Source of the DNA: Mycteria americana
Taxonomy: Eukaryota; Chordata; Aves; Ciconiiformes; Ciconiidae
Assembly (NCBI RefSeq): GCF_035582795.1
Contig: NC_134396.1
Coordinates: forward strand, 34,362,183-34,426,182
DNA: 64,000 nucleotides
Reading direction: 5' to 3'
The notes under the pieces are model-generated. The model saw only the letters and a list, made by a program, of their open reading frames with translations, was not told the origin of the DNA and did not search any database. Below, piece by piece: positions 15,601 to 27,600 of this stretch (positions within the stretch are counted from its first letter, which is position 1; the number at the start of each line of letters is the position of its first letter). The position numbers and the translations under genes are program-made.

Positions 15601-18600
15601 CACAAGTAGATAGATATGAATTATATTGAAAATGTGGATATATTAATACCTTTTTTGTTTTAAATTTAGATTTAGAATTGAAAATTTAAAGTGAAAGTGC
15701 CAGGAAAAGCTACTGGAAAACTCAAGTGAGATAAAAAGGAGAGAGTAGTCTATTTAACTTAAGTCACAAAAGACTGTTCCTTACAGTTCTTATTTTGAAG
15801 TAAATCTGCTTTTTTTTCCATTTGCCTTAAAATAAGCAGACTTCGGGGAATGAATTAGTATTCTAAAATGGTCTGTCTTTCTCTCACAGGTGCTCTCATG
15901 GGCACTTTCACACTTTCTCACTTGGTCTCATGCTCTTGTTCTCTTTGTCATATATAAGCTCCAATAAAAATGTAAGATTCAAAAATATGTAATGTGTACT
16001 ATTTGAAGCTTAATGTAAATGCATCCTTTTTTCTCTTAGGGAGCCATCCAAGGTCCTGAAGAATTTATAGAAGGAATGGCACTAGGACTTAAAGCACTAG
16101 TAGGGGGAGCTGTTGGTAGGTTTCAGCGTTGCTGCAGTAGTATATACTTAATAGTAAGCAATATAGGTGAGTATTTGTAAATTGCATTGGCATTTTACTT
16201 TGTTTTATTTTCCAATAGGTGGATTAGCTGGTGCTGCATCGAGAATCACTGGTGCTATGGCAAAAGGAGTAGCTGCGATAACTATGGATGAGGATTACCA
16301 GCAGAAGAGGAGAGAAGCCATGAATAAACAGCCCACTGGTCTGAGAGAGGGTATCACTCGTGGTGGAAAAGGATTAGTTTCTGTAAGGACAAAAAAAAAA
16401 ATTATAAAAAGATTAATGGATTTTATGCAGGCAAGAGTAACAAATATAGAGGCTACTGTAGTCACCAGAGAGTTGTTACTCTTTATTTTAATTCTGGTTT
16501 TGCAAATATATGGCTCCAATTGAGTGATAGTTTTAAAGAAAAATACACGAGGGTAGAAAAGAAGGTAGGAACTGTGAAGCAGGTGCCTCTAATTCTGTTA
16601 ACTTGTAGTGAATTTTAGATACTCCAACACATGTACTTTGAGGGTATTCACCAATGAAGTAGTAAGACAAATGTAAAAAATGAAAAATATAATCTGAAAG
16701 CATACTTGTCATGTCTTTTTTTTTGTTTCTTTTGGTAGGGTTTTGTCAGTGGCATAACAGGAATAGTTACAAAACCAATAAGAGGTAAGTTTAGGTCTTC
16801 TGATGCATTAACTGTTCATATGATGGTAAATTCTTGATATTTGATGAGACATGAATCTGAGTTACAAAAATCTTTTATAAAGATTTTAGTTTATAAACAT
16901 AGGACTGACTATAAACACACTACTGACTTAGTTTAAATGTTTACATGAACCTGGTGTGGAGAACACTGTAGTTGCATATCAAATAAGATTTGTAGTTAAA
17001 TGGTAATTAAGTTTGCTAAGACTGCAAGAAAAACTCAAAGTGTTTTATAATGATTTGCTGCACTTAATCCTTTTAGGAGCTCAGAAAGAAGGAGCAGCTG
17101 GTTTTTTCAAAGGTGTTGGAAAAGGCTTAGTGGGAGCAGTAGCTAGGCCTACTGGAGGAATCATTGACATGGCAAGCAGCACATTTCAGGGGATTAAAAA
17201 GTAAGTAAAATAAGTATGAAGAATGACATATGGCATGAAACAGACAATAGTAGTAGCAGTAGTACATTGTGTCTTTGTATCACGTCTGCGTCGATGGTTC
17301 TGGCTCTCTCAACTGTGTCATTAATACAGATGAACTAGAAAAAAAACGTTATCCATATTGTTATTTATATAATAAATAGGTGTCTCTTTTTAAAAAGTAC
17401 ATAGTTGATAGCATTTAAAAAACACAACATCAAATCTCAGGTATTTCTAGCATTACTAAAGAAACTAGTTTAAAAGCCTCAGCGATCAGACTTCCTTCAA
17501 TTGCTGATTTTTTTCCTTTTACCCCAAATACACAAGAACAAAGGACTTATCAGCTGCATCAAAAGTTACTTTTTATGTTATTACTACTATATGAGATGAG
17601 TTCCAAAACTACCAAGTCATGCCAGGATCTGTCCTGGTTGTTCAGACTGAGAACTGTGTTAGGACTGCGTATTGAATGCTGTGATAGTCTCACTTTAATA
17701 AACCAGTTGCTGTAGATTATCTCACACTGCAATGTGTAAAGAAGTAGGAGAAAGTGTTTTGAGGGGGCATTTAGTAACTTCATCTGAATATAGCTGTTTA
17801 ATGACCCTGTTGTTCTTAGTGAGCTGGACCACTTTTGCTGCCATAAGATTGCCAGTCTCTTTTGTTTTTCCACTTGCATTTCTCTGCTAAAGAACTTAAA
17901 AGAAAAATACTAGAGCAAAAGTTTTGTATGGCACAGATGTCTTAATTTTGAAGTTTTGAAGTACAATACTTAGACACTTATTAAGTATTGCAGGCATGTG
18001 CTGCCCTGTGCCATCTAATTTTCTACTAATCATTCTCTGAAATAGATTTCTGAGTAAAATCTATTAGTGTTTTGTAGAATATCTAGTTGGTGTCTATTCA
18101 TATGCAAAAGTACGTATATAGACAAGAACAGTTGTTGTACTAGGACGTGAATTTAATTTGTATTTAAAATAATTTAGAGCCTTTGCAAAATATTATAGCT
18201 GAGTAGATATTGATACATACCTTAAATTTGCTGCTTTATTGTCAGAGTTGCAGATTCATCAGAAGATGTGATAAGCCTGCGTCCACCTCGCTTCTTTGGT
18301 GAAGATGGAGTTATTAGACCGTACAGGTTAAGAGATGGAACTGGAAGTCAAATGTTACAGGTGAAGAAAATGAAAGATAATTTGACATAGATTTTAATTC
18401 ATCATACATTGAAATAAGTATTTTACAGAATCTCCCTGTTTTTAAATTCCCTGCTACCCCTTACCTAGTAACTCGGTAGTCAAGAAGCTCAATTTAATTT
18501 CTTAGGCCTATGACCACTTTGGCGATTTAGTTTCTGTGATACAACTTTTGAGAAAGATACCATAATTTATACCAGTATATCTGTAGAGGTTTGTGGAAGA

Positions 18601-21600
18601 TACAGAGCATTTTGAAAGAAGAAAAAGGTTTATATGTGTCATTAAAAAGGTTTATATCTTTAATTTTTATTTTTGATAAACAGGGGTGATAAACACAAAG
18701 ATACTTTTTTCAGTAATTTTATAATACTCATTTTAAACAGTGACATTTTAATCTCTGTTTTATGCAAAACAGCATTTTAAACACACTTAAAATAGCTGTA
18801 TTTATGTTATACTACAGCCATTGAAAGAATGTAAACAGTTTTGAAGTGGAATACTGTTTGCATGAAGAACATGCTTAGCAGCAGTTGTTCTTTAATAATT
18901 CAGCTGCCATTTAAACAAATTTGACTCAGATATCAAAGTGGAAATAATTTCAACTGTTATGTAGCTTAAAGTTTCTATTTTTTTCTCTGTTAGAAGTAAA
19001 ACTGCATTTTAGAAATATTCAAACATAAGAAATAAAGTAGTAATTAGTGATTGCATGAATGTAAACAGAAGTTTTAAAATACACATTGAACAATTCACAG
19101 TGTGCCAGGGAAATGTTGGAGAAGTCATACAAAAATAATCTTTTTGGAGAAGTAGATAAAAATGAAGTAGCGTTTGGAGAGGATTTTTAGACTATTTTGA
19201 GAATTGCCACAGCTGTTTGTTTCATGTTGAGTTCCAATCTGTTTTCTGTTTCTTCTGCATTTCATTAGTGTGACTTGTTTTCTGGTAGAAGAGGATTGTC
19301 CTGTTTGGGGCATCTCAGCTATGTTTGCTATACCATTCACTGGTGATCTAGTTCAGCAGACTGTGAAAGTTCTTTGATAATAAATAGTATGCCTCTGCCT
19401 TTCTTCTAATGAGGTAGCTTTAACCTGTGCTCTCCAATTTAAAGCTAGTGTTATAAAGCAGTATTACCTTAACTAGAGCATAGTTAGAAGCTACTACTGA
19501 TGAACGACATACACTTACTTTCTAATCTTTCTCCTTTTTTTGGTAAGGAAATGAATTCCAAAACATCCCCTTTTCTGTTTTAAAGTGTACCACTAAAGCA
19601 AATGCTAGCAATCCAACAGAGTCAGCTCTAATGAACAGACTTTTCTAATGACTTTGCATCGCATTTGCTTCTTAAATTTGTACATGATTGCATTTTGCAT
19701 TTTTTTCTGAGAAACCTTTAAAAAATTCTGCAATGTAATATGTAATTCTGATCTGTCTCTGTTGTGTGGTTGAGTACAATACCACCACCTTCCATTATCC
19801 AACTTATAATAGCGTGAAGGCATTGCCTTGTGTAATGCCTGTGGTATTTTGTGATGGCAGCCACCATTTGAAAGTAGCTAAAGTTGAAAAAAATTGTGTG
19901 TTTCATATTAGTTTTCACTACTGACAATTCTAAGGCAGAACTACTCTTGAAGAAATGTTTTGAAAGCTCCAAACAGGGTTGTAATTCTCCCTGTAGACAG
20001 TCAAATCAGAAAATAATGAATTGCGTAATTTTTTTTCAGACATTAATTTCTGATATAGTATGTTTGATGTCCTAATCTTCTTTTACCCTCAAGTGTACTA
20101 ATGTTTTTGGTTCTTAATGTTTCTCGTTCTAGAGATATTTCTTTGTTTTGCATGAGACTCAGTGTATTACATGTCCCCTATATGAAGCAGTTTGAACAGC
20201 ACAGTATTTTCTTACAGGGGAAAAAAGATTATTCTCCCCTTTTGTACCACTTATGTGCATACAGGTCTGGTGACTGGCCCCACTGCAGTCACTGTGTTGT
20301 AGCATTTTCAATGGATTGATGGACTAGATTGGAATAAAACTTTTTAGTGATTTAGAGATTGTATATGCCAATTAAAGGAAATAGGATATAGGTGATTTTG
20401 TGTGCTCGTAGTTGTCCTAAACTAGGATGTCGCTTCAGAATTTTTTTTTCTGGGGTTTTCTTTTGCTTTAATTAACAAATTTGCCAGACAAACTAATACT
20501 TCTAAACTAATACTTCTGCTTTTTTCTTCCCTTACCATGCTTTCAGAAAAGACAGGCCTACAGGGAATGGACTAAGACTCACAATAGTAGTGATGATGAT
20601 GATGACAGTTAGGATAATATGGACTGTAACAGATACACATGGCTTTGTCACGTTCTTTTGACCTTTAAGTATTAAATGTTGCTGCTACAATTCCCATTGA
20701 GAATTTGGGGTTGTCTGATATTAAATTATTATTTTTAAAACTGTGCAAAAAAAATGTGGGGAAATAAACTGTATAATGATGAGTGCTAGGCAAAGGAGCA
20801 AAGAATATAATAAAAATAGTCTTATAGAGAAAACTGGATATTAGGTGAAAATAGTATTGAATAAAATGAAAAAATAGTAATACCATGACTTAGAGTTTAT
20901 TTCCAGATATGTTTCTATCAAGTGTATTTAATGTTTTTGCATTTACATAAGTGTTTGACAGGTTTTACTTATAATTTGCTACATGGAATGCTTTTAAATG
21001 TGTTTAGTAGAACTTTACTGAGTTGTACAGTCATTATTGGTGTTAAAATGCTGTTTTGTTTTATTTATTTCATATTTCAAAAGTATTTTGTCTGCTTTTC
21101 TTTTTAACAATAAACACGTCTAAAGTATATCTAAAATGGATTCATCTGTTCTGTTCCAACATTGTTTCTCATGTTTCCTGGAACTAGATTATGTAAAAAC
21201 ACTAAATGGCCTATAAAAGTATTTAAAAGGTAAAATGCATATATTTTGAAAGGAACATTAACATAAACCTTCAATTTTTCATTTATAATTTGTTTTACCA
21301 TAATTTTAAAATACTTATTTATGTATCCTTTGGAATCCTTAGATGTGTGAAGTAACGGTTTATTTAGTGGGGTTTTTTTGTTGTTGTTGTGACCATAATT
21401 TATTTGGTTCTTAAATCAATATTTTTATTGTTTTCATAGCAACAAAAAAAAAATTAAAAATCCACCCCAGAACTAAACCCTATGTAAAATCACAGACAGC
21501 TGGAGAAAATATCAGTACAAGGCTCTGTGTAGTAAAACATATGTAACATGCAAGAGTATTTATTTTTTTTATTTACCTAGACATGGGAAAAAAATAACAA

Positions 21601-24600
21601 CACTGAACCACTATTGTAAATTCTACAATATAGTTTTGCAAGTTACTTGTTTCTTTAAAAATTGTTTTATTCTGTATTCACTAGAATGCTTGCATAGTTT
21701 CTCATTCTTTTTGTGGTTTGTTACTAAGTTTAGATTTTTGTGTTGTATTTTAAAGACATCTTGCAATAGATATTTATCAATAAGTACGGTAGTAAGAATT
21801 AACTCTTCTGCCAACATCTGAAGAATTAGAATTGCTCTAAAGCACTAAGAGCTTCTGAAATGTTTGCATATTTACCAAAGGTGATGTCATGTCCTTCATT
21901 GTCTATTGTCTTCAAAATTCTGAGGGAAGAACCATTAAAATCCATAAGACTGCTTATTCTGGCTCTATGCCTTCAAAAGCTGCTGTACAGTCTGATATCT
22001 TGGGTAATCAGCCAAGGACTATATGCTAGTAATGTCCCAGTTAAAAGAGGGGACAAACTCAACTTGAGAGCTTGTTTCAGCTGAAACTACTGATGCTTAG
22101 AATTGCTACAGATCATGTATTGCTACTTATTTTGTAATACTGTCATCTCAAAAGGATGTCTTGCAGAAGTAGTTGAAAGACTGTATTGCAGTTTGTTACT
22201 GACTGAAACAATGTGGGAAGGATTTTGAGTATTTCGGATACAAATGGATCTCAGATATTTCTTTGAAGAATGTAGGAAATTATTTTGATCTTCAATCCTG
22301 AAAAAGGACACGTCATGCCTAAAAGTCTAGGAAATTGTTAGGTACAACTTCATGGAAAGGTTACTGCTGCATTTTATTAACTTTACTGGGTTTTGGGAAC
22401 TTTGAATATGTTACCTGACATTTTCTTCTTCCTTTTTGGCTTTTTAGTGGAATTTCTTTTTTATCCTATGCAATTTTGTTTTTCTTCTGTAATGACCTCT
22501 CTTACAAGACAATGCATGTCAATTTTATAACAAAACATATTTTTTCCTCATTCTAAATCAGCTTTAGAAAGAAATGCAATCATTTTTTGACTGAAAAAGC
22601 ATTGCTGCAAAAATAACAATTTTATTTTTAGAAATAATACTTTTCTTCCAGCAAATTGACCTAAATTTTAAAGTTTTTTAACTTATAATTCTACAAATCA
22701 TTACGGAATGTGGAAGTAAAATTTAGCATGAATGGTACTACTTCTGGGTCAGGTATCAGTAATTCAAGTTCCCCTGCAATATAACCAAAAAGAGTTCTTT
22801 CTTTACTCGGTAGATTGAAAGGTTGTAGAATGCTAACTAAAACAAACACACACACACACATGCCCCAATAAAAAAAAAACAGTAAAAAAATTTGCCAGTA
22901 TAGTTGGCAAATAGGATTATACACATTTGATTATTTTGTCTCTTTCATGGAGTATAGTTCTATTTTTGAAGTTTTTATCTTAATAAAAAAATGTCGTAAT
23001 TTTGTACAAGTCGTTTATTTGTTTCTGTTTTGAGTCTAGCTTCCTCTGAGTATACATTGGGAAAAGAAATAACTTGGATTTAGGATAACAAAAAAAATGT
23101 ATCACCCGGGATATTAGGATTTAATTGCTCTAAGTCATGGAACCAAAACCTGTGGAAAGTATAATAGCTAACTAGCTGAAACTGACGCTCTTTAAGGCAC
23201 CAAAAGGGCAAAAAGAAACAACTTCGAGATTATTTTCTTTAGGGATTTAAATTGACATCAAAAAATACAGACCATCTTTTCAAATGCCTTCCCCCCCCCT
23301 CCCCGGCCCTACCTTCAGTTTAACATATTTTAATAGTTTAATTTTTGGCTGCACAATTTTTTTCCCCACTTTTTCACTGATGGATTGAATTTGAAGTCCA
23401 GTACTGTTGCTGAAAACTCCAGGACTAAATGCCATCCTTTCAGCTCAGGTTTTCTGCTGTCAGCTACAGAACAAGTTGATTATTCAGCTTTTCCCAAGTG
23501 TTTAGTTTTACTCTTTTAGTGACTTGTATAATGGTAACTTGAATTTGTATGTTTCTTCCTTACTGAGGTGAAGAATTGGCTGTGCTCCTTATCTTTGATG
23601 TTATCGAGTACAAGCCTTTTGATCAGGGTTCTTTTGTCTTTTTGTTTTCTCAAGAGGCTCTGTAGATGTAAGTCAGGGCAGAGGGATACTATAGAAAGTT
23701 TCTGGGGTCATTTAATAGACTGTTTATACCTTTGTTGTTATTAGTAATTTACAGGAGCTATAGACCTGTCAGAAATCACTGCTCTTTGCCCTGCCAGGGA
23801 ATAAAGCTGAAAGATAGACTAGTCTCATGCTTATGAAAATAAGTCATTAACAGTTGCACTATGAAATCAGTGGAGTTCTCTGTGTCACAGCTCAGTGCCT
23901 ACCCAAAACCAAAATAAATTCAAAACCTTTTTTATTTTTAATTTGCCTTTATAGTGTGTGAGTTTGTGAGGGCTCTTTTACAGTGTTGTGTAAGGTTGCT
24001 GCCCAACTATGCTGCAGTGGATGTAAGCTTGTAGCGAAGATAGTCCTTCAAAGCCATGCTTCAATACTGTATCCTACTGTATTGGAGGTGTTCAGCTTTC
24101 AGTTCAGTGATCCTTTTTTAGTCATGAGGTAAGCTTCAGATCACGTGGCAGAATGTTGGAATGGGCTAAACAGACCCTTGTTTCTTAGTATTCAAACTTC
24201 AGTCTGTCAGGAAGAACATCTGAGGCGTGGGAAAAGTGTGTTATAGTCCTTTCTGTCCTTCCCCCACCCGCCATGGGCTTGGGTTCTGATCAAAACATAA
24301 ACATCCATATCATGAAGTACTCTAAAACTGAGGTTTCACTTCACAAAATTGTAGAGACAAATTATCTCCAAAGTTCAAAGTAACTTCATTTTTATTCAGC
24401 ATTGTCCTGACTCTTACCAGGCATCCATTCATGCATATTATCTAGTTTGGTGCTCCCTTAATTGAGTCACAGCTGTCATCATCCGTCCTCCTTTGGACAA
24501 CTTGTTGTGCCTAGGTTAAAGGAAAGAGCAGGATCCTTACCACTTAAATGTGCAACCTTTGGATATAATTAGATAGCCATTGCCCATCCCCAAATAGGAG

Positions 24601-27600
24601 ACTTGTATATATTTACGGAAAGTTGGCTGAGACTAGCTAACACCAATTGTTTCAGAAGAACATGGAGGCTTGTGTGACTCAGTTTAATTTTAGCTTGTTT
24701 GTGATTGAAGCATAAATGCTTATATAAGGTGGAAAAGCAAGTAAAACCCAGAAGTGTCCTAGGCAAAGCATACACCAGCTTGTTTGCTGACAGAGAATAC
24801 AGAAAAGAAAATTGAAATATTTTTCCATTTCCCTGCTGATACAGTAATCACTTCAGATGCTACAAATCAAAGAACTTTGGTTATATTGGCAGGAAACACA
24901 AAGAACATCTAGATGTGGTCATCCTAATGAAAGTGTAGATCAGTATGGTTTCTCCATTCAGCTCATCAAATGAATTCTCTTGGTAATCAGATCAAAAATT
25001 GGCCAAGATAATTCTGCCAGTCAGCATAAGCAAATTATATTTCTGTTGTGAAATAGAAACTTTGTGTTCTGAAAGAAAGCTGCTGTCCTGATTTTTACTG
25101 TCCTGCATACTGTGGCCTTAGATTGAAATGTTAACCTCGACCACAAATTTCTGTTGATTTGAACAAAACCCTGTTGATTTTAGAGTTGCTGTTCAGCGTG
25201 GCTGAATGGAATCTTGAATTCAGGCGCTAATAAAAGCTTTGGTTTTTATGCAATGACATTGCACATTAGGATAACTGGAATGAGGGTGTAGGCAATAAAG
25301 GATTAACGTTTGTTCTTATTAATAAAGGATGAGGAGAGAATTTTGTATGGCAGAAAAATGAGTGGTTTACATGTTATTTTTTCTTTATTTAACAATTTTT
25401 CCCCTTTTTTTTTCCACACACATCCAAGCTAGATCTAACAAGTGTACTGCTTAGAATTATTAAATGTTTCTGTGGGGAAGATTGAATATGTCATTATACC
25501 AGGTTAGCCTGCTGAAAGTAGCAATTCTACAGCTTTGGAAGAAGTCATCTTATAATTTGAGCTGAAAAATACATTTAATATTGGAGTTTTTAGCAACAAT
25601 GAATTGCCTTCAGAACTCACACATTTGGACAGTAATCAGTTCATAAGGAAATACACTGGCAATCTAAAATCCATTGGAAAACTTCAAGTTAATCTGAACA
25701 TCAAAAGAGAAGAGTAGCAGATTTATAACCACTTTTTAAGTAGTAACAGTCTTCACCTTATTTTTTTTTTACATGTTGTTTCAGTTGGGATGAGTTCAAG
25801 AACGATATGAAACATTCTGATTTTTGTATCACACATACTACTAGTATTTTTTAGAACTACAACCAAAAGGATCACAGACTTTAAATTTTGTCTTCACTAC
25901 CTACATTCTGTGTCATTTCTAACTTTGTCAAAGGCCTCTGTGTTTGCTCCTCAATAAATTAGGAGCATGTGGTGTGATTAGCAATCTTTCCAAATGCAGA
26001 GATGCCATTTTTAAGACACTGAGCATATTTGCATATCCATCTCTGCACAAATGATCACATCTACTGTTAGATTATTGCAGTGACATCTAAGCATTTGTAC
26101 TACAGGTAAGAATAATTTGCAAAGGAGGGGATTTGTGCTTGGATTACCTCACATTTTACAGCTGCTGGAGTGTCTTTTTTTCAGTAGATTCATTCAACTT
26201 CCATGTCTAGTCAATGAACCATAACATATAGTAAAGTAATCAGGTTATTAAACCTTTTTTAATTTGAAATACAGAAGCTGTGTTCTAAAAATTAGTATGT
26301 TTTCTTACAATGGTGAAACTAATACTGAACAATGATTGATCAATGTTAACTTTCATAGTTTTGCATCACCAAACAGTGGTCCAAGTTGCTGTCTTTCTCC
26401 AAACAATTAATAGCTAAATTAATTTTAAAATTTTAAATTAAAAAAAAAACATTTTTATGCATCTATATTGAGGGATCAATTATATATCCTTTTATGTTTA
26501 AGTTGTATAAGCCACTTTGGTGGCAGAGCACAGTAGTGATCTTGCTATAAGAATTAGCAGCAGCAAATCGGTGTATCCCTCTATGATGTATTTCCTAATG
26601 AATAGGTGCAAGCCTAACGCTAAAAGGGATAAAGATTGTAAATGAGGGGTAGAAAAATCTAAAGGCAGAAAATTTAGAAGCAGTTACTGCTCAGCATTGG
26701 CATAGATATAAGTGTTACCTTTGCAAATGGACTATGCAGCTTTTTCCTGTGCTTTATTTCCCGATTAACGTCTGTTGTCTACAAAACTATAGAATGCAGA
26801 TAACTCGAGTTTATCATCTTTGACTCATAGCTAACAATGGGGAGTAGTTAGCTCAGTGCTTACCACATGCTAACAGTATTTTTGTACTGAGCAAATCACT
26901 TGTTTGTGAATCTTAGTAGAATGAAATACTTTTGGTGGAATTTGGTGGACATTTAAATAGGTTTTGTTTAGGGTTGCAACCTGTGTGATAGTTAAGTACT
27001 GTACTTCCATAATAATTTTCATAATTCTCAATTCATTATCGGTAAACTGAGTAAGTTACAGTGGGGTGAATGACTTGTTGAAAGTTAACTAGCAAGCTAA
27101 TGAAAAGACAGAAAGAGGTAACCCCGCTCTCTTAAGTCCCACTCTAGCCTTACCTCAGAACTATGCAAAGCATAAGAAAGTTATCTTCTTTGATGCAGGA
27201 GAAAGACTAGAGATCCTCTCCATCCTAGTAAGGCTAAATTGCTAAATGCTTTTCCCCTGTGCTTGCTTCTAATAGAAGAGAGATACTAGTCATACATTGA
27301 AATACTTATAATGTGTTTGGTGAGTAAGAGAAATTGCTGGCATTGTCAGAGTCTTGCAGATTAACTGGAACGATGTGTATTTGTTACCTCTACCGAACCA
27401 GCCTTGCTCTTTCCACACGCATTATTTCTGTAAGTTCCTGTCAGCTTTCTCCTCCCTTTCCCTGTCTTTCTCACTAGGCCACTAACACTGAAAATCCATC
27501 AGGACATAGCACTAGACCAGTAGCCTGGTATCTGGGTCAGGTACCCTATCCATGCTGTCTGCCCATACAGCCTCCTCTGTCTTCTAACCATCCAGCATGT

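Noticed and set aside
26027..26034. ATTTGCAT octamer as a POU-factor enhancer
   Set aside because: A single eight-base match in AT-rich DNA is expected by chance and nothing else marks an enhancer.
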